From positions 621,928-685,927 of the forward strand of contig NZ_LMDW01000001.1 in the NCBI RefSeq assembly GCF_001425205.1: DNA of 64,000 nt. The letters run 5' to 3'. The notes below the pieces were generated by a model, which saw only the letters and a list, made by a program, of their open reading frames with translations, was not told the origin of the DNA and ran no database searches. Source of the stretch: Variovorax sp. Root411 (lineage in GTDB: Bacteria; Pseudomonadota; Gammaproteobacteria; Burkholderiales; Burkholderiaceae_C). The position numbers were made by a program, and so were the translations under genes. Every line of letters starts with the position of its first letter. Position 1 is the first letter of the stretch. Positions 18,259 through 29,502 of the stretch are shown piece by piece.

Positions 18259-19104
18259 TCAAGCCGTCGCCTGCGCCGCCAATGCCGTCAGCGCAGCAGC
18301 GGTCTGCTCATCGGCCGGGAAGAACGATTCCACCGCCAGTTCCTGCAGCGTGACGTCCACCGGCGTGCCGAAGATTGTGGTGGTGCTGATGAAGCTCAGC
18401 ACCCCGTTCGGCGTCACGAACTGGATCGGCACCGCAATGGCCGACAGTGCCGTGTCGATGGCGGGCAGGTCGTGGCTGACCGCGGGTGGAGGGTAGGCCT
18501 CCAGTTCGTCATGCAATTCCTGCAGCACCGCGTCGCCGGTGGCGGCGATCTGCTGCTGCAGCCGTTCCAGCAGATGGGTGCGCCACTGCGCGAGATTGGC
18601 GATGCGCGCAGCCACGCCGTCGGGGTGCAGGCTCAGCCGCATCACGTTGATGGGCGCCTGCATCAACTCGGGCGCGGCGCCTTCCATCAGCATCGGCACC
18701 AGCGCGTTGTGCGCCACCAGGTTCCAGTGGCGGTCCACGGCCAGCGCGGGAAAGGGCTCGTGCCCCTTCAGCACCAGGTCGACAGCGCGGCGCGCGGCGG
18801 CCATCGCCGGATCGTCGAGCGAGCGCTGCCGGTACATCGGCGCAAAGCCCGCGGCCACCAGCAGTGCATTGCGCTCGCGCAGCGGCACCTCGAGCCGCTC
18901 GGCCAGTCGCAGCACCATCTCGCGGCTGGGCGCGGCGCGGCCGGTTTCCACGTAACTCAGGTGGCGGGTCGAGACCTCGGCTTCCTGCGCCAGGTCGAGC
19001 TGGCTCAGGCGGCGGTGGGTGCGCCAGTGCCGCAGGTGGGCGCCGAACGGGTCGCGCGCGCCGGGCTGGCTGGCCTTGGGTGGGTGGGAGCGGGTGGTGT
19101 TCAT
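18259..19104 (-). CDS. XRE-family regulator with MmyB-like ligand-binding domain
   Basis: The 281-aa protein has an N-terminal helix-turn-helix (LSQLDLAQEAEVSTRHLSYV, residues about 33-52, then the ETGRAAPSREMVLRLAERL run) and a C-terminal MmyB-type domain. The hallmarks of that domain are the DRHWNLVAHN segment, the RLSLHPDG segment and a final FISTTTIFGTPVDVTLQELA. Members bind a fatty-acid-like ligand in the one solved structure of the family. It faces away from acnA; a palindromic site lies 34 bp upstream of its start and about 180 bp before acnA. It probably regulates itself; control of acnA is possible but unproven. Confidence 0.9.
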   Translation of the reverse strand: MNTTRSHPPKASQPGARDPFGAHLRHWRTHRRLSQLDLAQEAEVSTRHLSYVETGRAAPSREMVLRLAERLEVPLRERNALLVAAGFAPMYRQRSLDDPAMAAARRAVDLVLKGHEPFPALAVDRHWNLVAHNALVPMLMEGAAPELMQAPINVMRLSLHPDGVAARIANLAQWRTHLLERLQQQIAATGDAVLQELHDELEAYPPPAVSHDLPAIDTALSAIAVPIQFVTPNGVLSFISTTTIFGTPVDVTLQELAVESFFPADEQTAAALTALAAQATA

Positions 19105-19137
19105 GGGGCTGCATTCTGGCGTGTCGGCGGCGCGGCG

Positions 19138-19158
19138 CGATGACCTCCCAGGTCATCG
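19138..19158. promoter_or_regulatory. Perfect palindromic operator upstream of the XRE regulator
   Basis: CGATGACCT (19138-19146) and AGGTCATCG (19150-19158) are perfect 9-bp arms around a CCC spacer. The site lies in the divergent gap between the XRE/MmyB regulator and acnA. A repeat of this quality is unlikely by chance in 230 bp and is the right form for a dimeric HTH operator. Binding is inferred. Confidence 0.7.
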
Positions 19159-19337
19159 ACGCGATACCCGGTGGCCGGAATCGCCGGCTCCGGCGCGGCA
19201 GGAATTCGCTCGCGGTGTAGCCACCCAGACCCCGAATCCGGAGACACCGGGGGCCGAGCTTTAGTCCCCTGACTACAGCGGCCGACATGGTTCCCTGATA
19301 TCTTGAGGAGCTTCCACGAATCAACAGGAGTTCCTCC

Positions 19338-22202
<2,865 letters not shown>

Positions 22203-22208
22203 CCCGGG

Positions 22209-22670
22209 GTGCTCCGCATCGGCCTCATTTCCGACACCCACGGGCTCCTGCGGCCCGAGGCCGTCGCTTTCCTGAGAGGCAGCGATTTCATCGTGCACGG
22301 CGGCGACATCGGCAGCGCCGGCATCCTCGAAGCGCTCGCGGCCATCGCGCCGCTGACGGCCGTGCGCGGCAACAACGACCGCGAGCCCTGGGCCGAGGCG
22401 ATCGCTGAAACCGAACTGCTGGAGTTCGGCGATGTGCAGATCTACGCCATCCACGACCTCGCGCAACTCGGCATCGACCCGCCGGCGGCCGGCGTGCGCG
22501 TGGTCGTCTCGGGCCATTCGCACCAGCCGAAGATCGTGGAGCGCGGCGGCGTGCTGTACGTCAACCCGGGCAGCGCGGGCCCGCGCCGGTTCAAGCTGCC
22601 CATCGCCGTGGCCGAACTGTTGATCGACGGCGATGCCGTCACCGCACGCGTCGTCGAATTGGCCGTTTGA
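22209..22670 (+). CDS. YfcE/MJ0936-type metallophosphoesterase
   Basis: The 153-aa protein starts at a GTG 6 nt after acnA. It has the calcineurin-like metal motifs ISDTHG (Asp, His), HGGDIG, RGNND, HDLAQ and SGHSHQP in order. The family hydrolyses phosphodiesters in vitro; the cellular substrate is not known. Close spacing suggests co-transcription with acnA. Confidence 0.9.
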   Translation: MLRIGLISDTHGLLRPEAVAFLRGSDFIVHGGDIGSAGILEALAAIAPLTAVRGNNDREPWAEAIAETELLEFGDVQIYAIHDLAQLGIDPPAAGVRVVVSGHSHQPKIVERGGVLYVNPGSAGPRRFKLPIAVAELLIDGDAVTARVVELAV

Positions 22671-22765
22671 GCCCCGTACGGGCGACCGAACCCAGCGAAA
22701 ACCCGCTGATTTGCCGGGCTTCCAGGCTTTTGAGGGGGTTGGTCAGGTTTTTGTGAGTGAGAATT

Positions 22766-22778
22766 GCTAGCATCTAGC
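22766..22778. promoter_or_regulatory. Small inverted repeat before feoA
   Basis: GCTAG-CAT-CTAGC is a perfect inverted repeat in the 151-bp gap before feoA, next to TGAGAATTGC, which resembles half of a Fur box. It may be part of the iron-responsive promoter. The match is too weak to call a Fur site with confidence. Confidence 0.25.
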
Positions 22779-22821
22779 CTTTGCTTACCGGCGCGCCCGA
22801 TATTCCGGGCGTCATCTCACC

Positions 22822-23124
22822 GTGCGAACCACCGATTTCGGCGCAGCGCCGACCACCGCCGTCGCCCTGCGCCTCGACCAGCTTCCGAACAACCAGTGGG
22901 CGACCGTGCTCGACGTGGCGCGCCCCGAGGATGCGGACGGCCGCGAACTGGTCCTGCGCCTGACGGAAATCGGCTTCGTGCCCGGCGAGGCCGTGCGCAT
23001 CGTCGCCAGCGGCATTCCGGGCCGCGAGCCGCTGGCGGTCCGCCTCGGCCACACCACCTTCGCGCTACGCCGCCACGAAGCCGCGCTGATCCATGTCACG
23101 CCCGGAGCCGCCAACCATGGTTGA
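22822..23124 (+). CDS. feoA: FeoA, ferrous iron transport accessory protein
   Basis: The 100-aa SH3-like protein starts at GTG. The segments RLTEIGFVPGEAVRIVASG and VRLGHTTFALRRHEA are typical FeoA. It supports GTP-driven Fe(II) uptake by FeoB, whose start overlaps the feoA stop. The N-terminus is about 20 residues longer than E. coli FeoA. Confidence 0.93.
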   Translation: MRTTDFGAAPTTAVALRLDQLPNNQWATVLDVARPEDADGRELVLRLTEIGFVPGEAVRIVASGIPGREPLAVRLGHTTFALRRHEAALIHVTPGAANHG

Positions 23125-25012
23125 AGCCGTCATCCAGGGCCCCGGCCGTCTCGCGGCCACTGCTCAGCCGGGCCGCATCGCCCTGCTGGGCAACCCCAAC
23201 TGCGGCAAGACCGCGCTGTTCAACCTGCTCACCGGCAGCCGCCAGAAGGTGGCCAACTACGCCGGCGTGACGGTCGAGCGCAAGGAAGGCACGCTGCGCA
23301 CGCCGTCGGGCCGCCGTGTGTTCGTGCTCGACCTGCCGGGTGCCTACAGCCTGAACGCACTGAGCGCCGACGAGGCCGTCACCCGCGACGTCGTCACCGG
23401 CCAGAGCAAGGAAGCCTTGCCCGACCTGCTGGTGTGCGTCACCGATGCCACCAACCTGCGCCTGAACTTGCGGCTGGTGCTCGAGGCCAGGCGGCTGGGC
23501 CTGCCGATGGTGGTGGCACTCAACATGACCGACATGGCCCGCAAGCAGGGCATCGCGGTCGACGCGGCGGTGCTCTCGCGCGAACTGGGCGTGCCGGTCA
23601 TCGAGACGGTCGGCGTGCACACCGGTGGCGCGCAGGGCCTGCTCGAAGCGCTCGACACGCCCGTGGCCGCCGCTGCGCCGCAGCCCTGGCAGGCACCGGG
23701 CCTCGACGACGTGCTGGCCACGCAGCGCGAGGTGCGCCGCATCCTCGGCCTGGCGGTGAAGGAGCCGGCGGGCAGCCTCGCCACCAGCGACCGCATCGAC
23801 CGCGTGGTGATGCATCCGCTGTGGGGCATGCTGGTGCTCGCCGTCACCATGTTCCTGATGTTCCAGGCCGTGTTCAGCTGGGCCAATGTGCCGATGGACG
23901 CCATCAAGGCCGGCACCGAGGGGCTGGGCAGCCTGCTCAAGGCGCACATGCCGGAGGGCATGCTGCAGAGCCTGCTGGTCGACGGGGTCATCGCCGGCGT
24001 GGGCGGCGTGATCGTCTTCCTGCCGCAGATCCTGATTCTTTTCCTCTTCATCCTCGCGCTGGAAGACTCGGGCTACCTGCCGCGCGCGGCCTTCCTGCTG
24101 GACCGCGTGATGGGCACAGTGGGCCTGTCGGGCCGCTCGTTCATTCCGCTGCTGTCGAGCTTCGCCTGCGCCATTCCCGGCGTGATGGCCACGCGCACCA
24201 TCAGCAACTGGCGCGACCGCATCACGACCATCATGATCGCGCCGCTCATGACCTGTTCGGCGCGGCTGCCGGTGTATGCGCTGCTCATCGCTGCCTTCAT
24301 TCCGGCGCGCACGGTGGGCGGCGTGTTCAACCTGCAGGGCGTGGTGCTGTTCGCGCTCTACGTGTTCGGCATCGTCTCGGCCATGGCCGTGGCCTGGGTG
24401 ATGAAGCGCTTTCGCGACAGCACCTCGCAGTCGCCGCTGCTGATGGAGCTGCCTGCCTACCGCTGGCCGAACCCGCGCAACCTGGCGCTGGGGCTGTACG
24501 AACGCGCATGGATCTTCATCCAGCGCGTGGGCACGATCATCCTCACGCTGACGATCCTGCTGTGGTTCCTGTCGACCTTCCCCTCGCCGCCGGAGGGCGC
24601 GACCGGGCCGGCCATCCAGTACAGCCTGGCCGGCATGATCGGCCGCGGGCTGGAGCACATCTTCGCGCCCATCGGCTTCAACTGGCAGATCTCGATTGCG
24701 CTGGTGCCGGGCATGGCAGCGCGCGAGGTGGCCGTGGGTGCGCTCGGCACGGTGTACGCGCTGTCGGCCACGGGCGACGACGTGGCGGGGCAGCTGGAGC
24801 CGCTGATCGCGGGCAGCTGGTCGCTGGCTACCGCACTGTCGCTGCTGGTCTGGTACGTGTTCGCGCCGCAGTGCATCTCGACGCTCGCGGCCGTGAAGCG
24901 CGAGACGGGCTCGTGGAAGTACGTCTGGATCATGGCCGGCTACCTCTTCGCGCTGGCCTACATGGCGTGCTTCATCACTTACCGCGTTGCACTGGCACTG
25001 GGAGCGGGTTAA
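23117..25012 (+). CDS. feoB: FeoB, ferrous iron transport GTPase/permease
   Basis: The 631-aa inner-membrane Fe(II) transporter has an N-terminal G domain with G1 GNPNCGKTALFNLLTG at about residues 25-40, G3 DLPGAYSL and G4 NMTD. After it come two Gate domains and several helices, including the conserved ALEDSGYLPRAAFLLDR and FIPLLSSFACAIPGVMATR. It is shorter than E. coli FeoB, mainly in the C-terminal loops. I chose ATG 23117, with GGAG 10 nt upstream and overlapping feoA; an ATG at 23093 would add 8 residues. Confidence 0.96.
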   Translation: MVEAVIQGPGRLAATAQPGRIALLGNPNCGKTALFNLLTGSRQKVANYAGVTVERKEGTLRTPSGRRVFVLDLPGAYSLNALSADEAVTRDVVTGQSKEALPDLLVCVTDATNLRLNLRLVLEARRLGLPMVVALNMTDMARKQGIAVDAAVLSRELGVPVIETVGVHTGGAQGLLEALDTPVAAAAPQPWQAPGLDDVLATQREVRRILGLAVKEPAGSLATSDRIDRVVMHPLWGMLVLAVTMFLMFQAVFSWANVPMDAIKAGTEGLGSLLKAHMPEGMLQSLLVDGVIAGVGGVIVFLPQILILFLFILALEDSGYLPRAAFLLDRVMGTVGLSGRSFIPLLSSFACAIPGVMATRTISNWRDRITTIMIAPLMTCSARLPVYALLIAAFIPARTVGGVFNLQGVVLFALYVFGIVSAMAVAWVMKRFRDSTSQSPLLMELPAYRWPNPRNLALGLYERAWIFIQRVGTIILTLTILLWFLSTFPSPPEGATGPAIQYSLAGMIGRGLEHIFAPIGFNWQISIALVPGMAAREVAVGALGTVYALSATGDDVAGQLEPLIAGSWSLATALSLLVWYVFAPQCISTLAAVKRETGSWKYVWIMAGYLFALAYMACFITYRVALALGAG

Positions 25013-25039
25013 AACCCGCCACGAAAGGTTGAAGAAGAA

Positions 25040-25330
25040 ATGGCACAGCAACTGATCGTCGGATTGATCGTCGCGGCAGCCGCGCTCTACGCGGTCTGGC
25101 GCTGGATGCCCGCGGGCTGGCGCCGCGGCGCGGCACGGAAGCTCGCGGCCGGTACGCACCGCGCGGGCTGGGTCGACGAAGCCCGCGCGAAGGAGCTGGC
25201 CGCCTCGCTGGCAAAGACCTCGGGCTGCGGCTCCTGCGACAGCTGTGGAAGCTGCGCTCCCAAGACTCCCCTGAAGCAACCCGAAGCCGACCAGGGCACC
25301 ATCGCGCCGTCGTCCACGCACAGCCGCTGA
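25040..25330 (+). CDS. FeoB-associated Cys-rich small membrane protein
   Basis: This 96-aa protein has one N-terminal transmembrane helix (residues about 5-24), a basic stretch WRRGAARK, and a Cys cluster CGSCDSCGSC at about residues 63-72. It lies 27 nt after feoB and is likely in the feo operon. The arrangement resembles the small Cys-rich proteins that replace FeoC in many bacteria. Metal or Fe-S binding at the cysteines is plausible but not shown. Confidence 0.8.
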   Translation: MAQQLIVGLIVAAAALYAVWRWMPAGWRRGAARKLAAGTHRAGWVDEARAKELAASLAKTSGCGSCDSCGSCAPKTPLKQPEADQGTIAPSSTHSR

Positions 25331-25334
25331 GCCG

Positions 25335-26519
25335 ATGCCCGCGCACATCCTCGTCGCCGGGGGCGGCATCGGGGGGCTGGCCACTGCGCTGGCGCTGTCC
25401 CGCCGACGGCACCGCGCCGACGTCTTCGAACAGGCCGCGGCCTTCGGCGAAATCGGCGCCGGCGTGCAGCTAGGCCCCAACGCCACGCGGCGCCTTCAGC
25501 AACTCGATCTGGGCTCCGGGCTCGCGGCCATTGCGGCGCGGCCCGACGCGCTCGCGGTGCACAGCGCCGAAAGCGGCTCGGAGCTGGCCCGCATGCCGCT
25601 AGGAGAGGTCATGCAGCAGCGCTACGGCGCTCCTTATTTCTGCGTGCATCGCGCCGACCTGCACGGCCTGCTGCTCGATGCCGTGCGCGCACGCGGTACT
25701 GGCACGCTCGTCACCGCGGCGCACATCACGCAGGTGGAAACCAGCGACGACCTTGTCTGCCTGTCGAGCACCGATGCGCGCGCCTGGGAAGGCGAAGCCG
25801 TCGTCGGGGCCGATGGCCTCTGGAGCATGGTGCGGCAGCAGCTCGACTCCGCGTCCGCCGCGCAGCCGCCGCGCGTCACCGGCCACACGGCGTGGCGCGC
25901 GCTGATCCGGCAGGCCGACCTGCCCGCCGCATTGCGCCGCGGGCAGGTCGACGTCTGGCTCGGCCCGCGCCTGCATGCGGTGGCGTATCCGGTGCGCGGC
26001 GGCGATTGGCTCAACGTGGTTGTCATCGCCGAGTCCGCCCCCGCCGGCGATGCGCGCGACTGGGACCAGGCCGGCAGCGTCGGCGCGCTGAAGCAGGCCA
26101 TGGGCCGCAGCTGCGCCGGCCTGCAGGCGCTGCTCGATGCCATGCCCGGCTGGCGCGCATGGTCGCTTGGCGACCGGGCGCCCCTGACCGGCGCTGCTGA
26201 CATGGCGCACGAGCGCGTCGCACTGGTGGGCGATGCGGCGCATCCGATGGTGCCGTACCTCGCGCAGGGCGCGGGCATGGCCATCGAAGACGCGGTGGCG
26301 CTGGCCGAGGCGCTGGGCGACGGCAGCGCCGCCGGCGTGCCCGCGGCGTTCGCGCGCTATGCCGAGGCGCGCTGGGCACGCAATGCACAGGTGCAGGCGC
26401 GCGCGCGCCGCAACGGCGAGATCTTCCACGCCACGGGCGCAGTGCGGTTGGGGCGCGACATGGCGATGCGCTTGTTGGGAGCAAAGCTGCTCGACCAGCC
26501 GTGGCTGTACGGCGGTTGA
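25335..26519 (+). CDS. FAD-dependent aromatic-ring hydroxylase-like monooxygenase
   Basis: The 394-aa flavoprotein is of the salicylate/3-hydroxybenzoate hydroxylase group. It shows the N-terminal dinucleotide fold ILVAGGGIGGLATALALSRR (residues 5-24), the DG motif VVGADGLWSMVR around 160, and the second FAD motif ALVGDAAHPMVPYLAQGAG around 297. The phenolic substrate cannot be told. It begins 5 nt after the feo operon, perhaps by read-through. UbiH-type function is less likely, as no ubi genes are near. Confidence 0.87.
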   Translation: MPAHILVAGGGIGGLATALALSRRRHRADVFEQAAAFGEIGAGVQLGPNATRRLQQLDLGSGLAAIAARPDALAVHSAESGSELARMPLGEVMQQRYGAPYFCVHRADLHGLLLDAVRARGTGTLVTAAHITQVETSDDLVCLSSTDARAWEGEAVVGADGLWSMVRQQLDSASAAQPPRVTGHTAWRALIRQADLPAALRRGQVDVWLGPRLHAVAYPVRGGDWLNVVVIAESAPAGDARDWDQAGSVGALKQAMGRSCAGLQALLDAMPGWRAWSLGDRAPLTGAADMAHERVALVGDAAHPMVPYLAQGAGMAIEDAVALAEALGDGSAAGVPAAFARYAEARWARNAQVQARARRNGEIFHATGAVRLGRDMAMRLLGAKLLDQPWLYGG

Positions 26520-26552
26520 TGCTTCTGCCCCCGGGTGTGTGCACAGGCCACC

Positions 26553-26766
26553 GGGTACTCCCCTCCGCGAATGTCCCCCGGCCTGCGGCCTCCTCCTTTA
26601 TTTCGCTGCGGGGAGCACCCGATGCCCTGTGCACGAGGGCACGCTCTGGGTGCACCGCTGATCAACGACTGTTCTGTCCAACGATCACGCCGATGGGGTG
26701 CCTTTGCGCAGCGAAATAAAGGAGGAGCCCGAAGGGCGGGGGACATTCGCGGAGCAAGGTACCCCA
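26553..26766. repeat. Large intergenic inverted repeat with REP-like arms
   Basis: Two arms of about 70 nt (26553-26625 and 26691-26766) are inverted copies around a 65-nt spacer. Shared blocks include CTCCGCGAATGTCCCCCG and CTCCTCCTTTATTTCGCTGCG. Inside each arm is a small hairpin: GGCC-TGC-GGCC in the left, GCCC-TTC-GGGC in the right. These differ in both halves yet keep pairing. The element fills the gap between the monooxygenase and the SMI1 gene, which converge. It looks like a REP/BIME-type repeat rather than a protein-coding region. Confidence 0.85.
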
Positions 26767-26811
26767 TCGGCGTGAGCGCGCGCACCAAGCGTCACGCACA
26801 GAGAGCCAGTT

Positions 26812-28050
26812 TCACAGCCGAAAGGTCTGCAGGTGCTCGATGCGCTCTGCAAGCCCTTCCTGTCCCAGGTAGTGGCCCTGCTTGCCGGCGAGGCTGGTCT
26901 TCAGTTCGAGCAGCATCGCATCGCGGTCCGCGGTGAAGGCCGGCTGCACGTCGATGCCCGCCCGCGCACAGGCATCAGCGATCAGGTGCGCGCTCGCGGG
27001 CGCACCGCAGGCCGCGCACTTGACGATGGCAGCCACGTTGGGCTCCGCGCCGTTGGCCAGCAGCGCGCTCGTGAGTTCGGGCGCGATCTGTCCGTCGATG
27101 TTGCGCAGTGCATCGGCCGCCACTGGCGCACCCGCACGCACCAGCGCCGCGGCTGCGGCGAAAGCGCCGTGCCCCACCGCGACGTCGGTCGCGAGCGCAC
27201 TACCTTGCAGCGGCCCGTCGAAGTCCACGCCCGCGGCGGCGAGCTCGGCGACCAGCTCGGCATCGTCGGTCGCGATGGCATGGCGCAGGGCCACGCGCGC
27301 GAGCGAGGGCTGGTGGCGCAGCGTACCTTCGGCCAGCGGCGTGCGCCAGTCGGCCACGGCACGGGAATAGAAGGCGACCAGCTTGTCCATCAGGTCGAGA
27401 TCGAGCCCGTGCTCCTCATGGCGGTCGTCGAGGTATTCGAGCAGCGTCTGCCCCGAGAAGTAGTCGCTGGTGGGAGCCAGCGGGTCTTCTTCCAGATGCA
27501 GAGCCGCGAAGGCGCCCATGAGGCCGGGTGCGATGGTGTTCACGCTGTCTTCGTGCAGCGCATGCGTCCATGCCGGCGGCAGGCCCTTCTTCCACGCGAT
27601 GACCTGCCCGTGACCGGCGCCGGGCTCCACCACCGTGTAGATGCGGTCGGTGTATTCGAAGCCGCCGAAAGGCAGGTGCGTGAGCTTGCCGCTCCACGGG
27701 GCGCCGCCTTCTCGCGCGGCTTCCTCGGCCAGTTCGAGTTCGTGCGCGATCCAGCCCTGCAGGTCGTGGTAGCCGTCGCTGCCGTTCCAGAACAGCTCGT
27801 TCCAGCTGATGGATTCGAGATTGCCGTTCATCTCGAGCGACAGGTCGTAGTCGAGCCGCCCGCCCGCGGTCTGTTGCCACAACGCGAGCAGCGCCTCGGG
27901 GATCGAGCCCGCGCACTGGGCCTGCACGGCATCGATCTGCTGCCGCGGCATCGGCGGCTGTGCGTCGAAGATCACGCGGTCGGCGAACAGCACGACGCCA
28001 TGTTCGCGCAAGGTGGAAAGCTCGTCGGGTGTGAACCGGATGTCGTTCAT
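26812..28050 (-). CDS. SMI1/KNR4 domain protein with ankyrin-like repeats
   Basis: The 412-aa cytoplasmic protein has an N-terminal SMI1/KNR4 fold (IPEALLALWQQTAGGRLDYD; SWNELFWNGSDGYHDLQGWI; LPFGGFEYTDRIY; about residues 30-190). A C-terminal set of ankyrin-like repeats follows (LRHAIATDDAELVAELAAAG; ALVRAGAPVAADALRN; ALLANGAEPNVAAI; about 250-370). SMI1/KNR4 proteins are often immunity proteins to polymorphic or contact-dependent toxins; no toxin gene is adjacent. I chose ATG 28050 because 21 upstream residues look non-coding. Confidence 0.85.
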   Translation of the reverse strand: MNDIRFTPDELSTLREHGVVLFADRVIFDAQPPMPRQQIDAVQAQCAGSIPEALLALWQQTAGGRLDYDLSLEMNGNLESISWNELFWNGSDGYHDLQGWIAHELELAEEAAREGGAPWSGKLTHLPFGGFEYTDRIYTVVEPGAGHGQVIAWKKGLPPAWTHALHEDSVNTIAPGLMGAFAALHLEEDPLAPTSDYFSGQTLLEYLDDRHEEHGLDLDLMDKLVAFYSRAVADWRTPLAEGTLRHQPSLARVALRHAIATDDAELVAELAAAGVDFDGPLQGSALATDVAVGHGAFAAAAALVRAGAPVAADALRNIDGQIAPELTSALLANGAEPNVAAIVKCAACGAPASAHLIADACARAGIDVQPAFTADRDAMLLELKTSLAGKQGHYLGQEGLAERIEHLQTFRL

Positions 28051-28149
28051 GGCGGTGGCCTCCGTTGTTTCCAAAAATGTAGCGCTTTGTGCCAGCGGAG
28101 CAATCCGGACCACCCCAGCTTTATTAGGGCGTTTGCGCGGCTTGAGCGG

Positions 28150-29007
28150 CTACAGATCGGTGCGCAACTTCCAGATCTCGGGAAACAGCACCACGTCGAG
28201 CATCTTGCGCAGGTAGCTCACCCCGCCCGTGCCGCCGGTGCCGCGCTTGAAGCCGATCACGCGCTCGACCGTCGTGACGTGGCGGAAGCGCCAAAGGCGG
28301 AATGCATCTTCGAGGTCGGTGAGCTTTTCGCCGAGCTGGTACAGGTCCCAGTGATCGTGCGGGTTCCGGTAGACCGTGAGCCACGCGGCTTCGACGCCGT
28401 CGCTCGCTTCGTAGGGCTGGGTCCAGTCGCGCTCGAGCCGGTCGGCGGGCATCGGCAGGCCGCGGCGCGCCAGCAGGCGCAGCGATTCGTCGTACAGCGA
28501 AGGCGCGCGGTAGGCCGCATCGACTTGCGCGAGCAGGTCGGCCCGGTGCGCATGCGGCTTGAGCATCGCGGCGTTCTTGTTGCCGAGTGCGAATTCGATG
28601 CAGCGGTACTGCGCGCTCTGGAAGCCGCTGGAGTTCGCCAGGTACGGGCGCATCGCCGTGTATTCAGGCGGCGTCATGGTCGAGAGCACGGTCCATGCGC
28701 TCACCAGCTGTTCCATGATGCGGCTCACCCGCGCGAGCATCTTGAAGGCGTCGGCCAGCTTCTCGCTGGCGACGCAGCTGGTGGCTGCGCGCAACTCGTG
28801 AAGCATGAGCTTCATCCAGAGCTCGCTGGTCTGGTGCTGCACGATGAACAGCATCTCGTCGTGCGCGGGCGAGAGCGGGTGCTGGGCGTTGAGGATCTCG
28901 TCGAGGTGCAGGTAGTCGCCGTAGCTCATGGACTTGCTGAAGTCCAGTTGCGCCTTTTCTTCGTGGACGATTTTTTCGGTGCTCATGATGTTTTGCTGGT
29001 TGGTCAT
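28150..29007 (-). CDS. kynA: Tryptophan 2,3-dioxygenase
   Basis: The 285-aa haem enzyme opens the tryptophan ring to N-formylkynurenine, the first step of the kynurenine path. Family motifs are [32 protein letters not shown] (substrate-site residues), [10 protein letters not shown] and [20 protein letters not shown] (proximal haem His). It is the last gene of the operon kynB-kynU-unknown-kynA. Its start overlaps the upstream stop (ATGA). Confidence 0.97.
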   Translation of the reverse strand: MTNQQNIMSTEKIVHEEKAQLDFSKSMSYGDYLHLDEILNAQHPLSPAHDEMLFIVQHQTSELWMKLMLHELRAATSCVASEKLADAFKMLARVSRIMEQLVSAWTVLSTMTPPEYTAMRPYLANSSGFQSAQYRCIEFALGNKNAAMLKPHAHRADLLAQVDAAYRAPSLYDESLRLLARRGLPMPADRLERDWTQPYEASDGVEAAWLTVYRNPHDHWDLYQLGEKLTDLEDAFRLWRFRHVTTVERVIGFKRGTGGTGGVSYLRKMLDVVLFPEIWKLRTDL

Positions 29008-29489
29008 CGCCAGACCACGGCGGTGTAGGAGGGGAGGCCCATGCCGGACTCTTTCCTGGGGTAGACGAAGCGCACGGCTTCGTCCTTGCGCTTGAACTGC
29101 TGGTAGGTTTCGCCGCCCGGGATGCGGCCCTTCTCGGCCGGCGCGTAGCCGGCGTCGCGCACTTCCTTCACAAGGCGATCGAAGGCGGCCTTGTCGGTCA
29201 GCGAGAGCTGGATGCTGTTCTCGCTGCCGCGGCTTTCCACATAGGTGGACTTCATGAGGTGCGTGGTCTGGCCGTCGACGAACTTCTCGTACTCGATCAT
29301 GCTGACCTCGTCGGTCACGGTCTTGTCGGCATACGAGAAGCCTTGGCGCTTGACCTCCTGGCGGAAGGCGTCGGGCGACAGGACGACGAAGGCCTTCAGT
29401 TGCGGCAGCGTGAAGTTCGGCTGCTGTGCAAGGGCGGGGGCTGCCGCCATCAGCAGCGTGGCGGAAAGAGCGAACAATGCGTGTTTCAT
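29004..29489 (-). CDS. Secreted protein of unknown function inside the kyn operon
   Basis: The 161-aa protein has a signal peptide ([20 protein letters not shown], cleavage after LAQ). A mixed alpha/beta domain without Cys follows ([40 protein letters not shown]). It is translationally coupled to kynA by ATGA and lies 13 nt after kynU. I do not recognise the family. The placement of a periplasmic protein among cytoplasmic catabolic enzymes is unusual. Confidence 0.78.
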   Translation of the reverse strand: MKHALFALSATLLMAAAPALAQQPNFTLPQLKAFVVLSPDAFRQEVKRQGFSYADKTVTDEVSMIEYEKFVDGQTTHLMKSTYVESRGSENSIQLSLTDKAAFDRLVKEVRDAGYAPAEKGRIPGGETYQQFKRKDEAVRFVYPRKESGMGLPSYTAVVWR

Positions 29490-29502
29490 GATGCGGCGCC
29501 GC

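Noticed and set aside
22755..22775. Fur box before feoA
   Set aside because: Only a TGAGAATTGC half-like match exists; the second half does not fit, so no Fur site is claimed.
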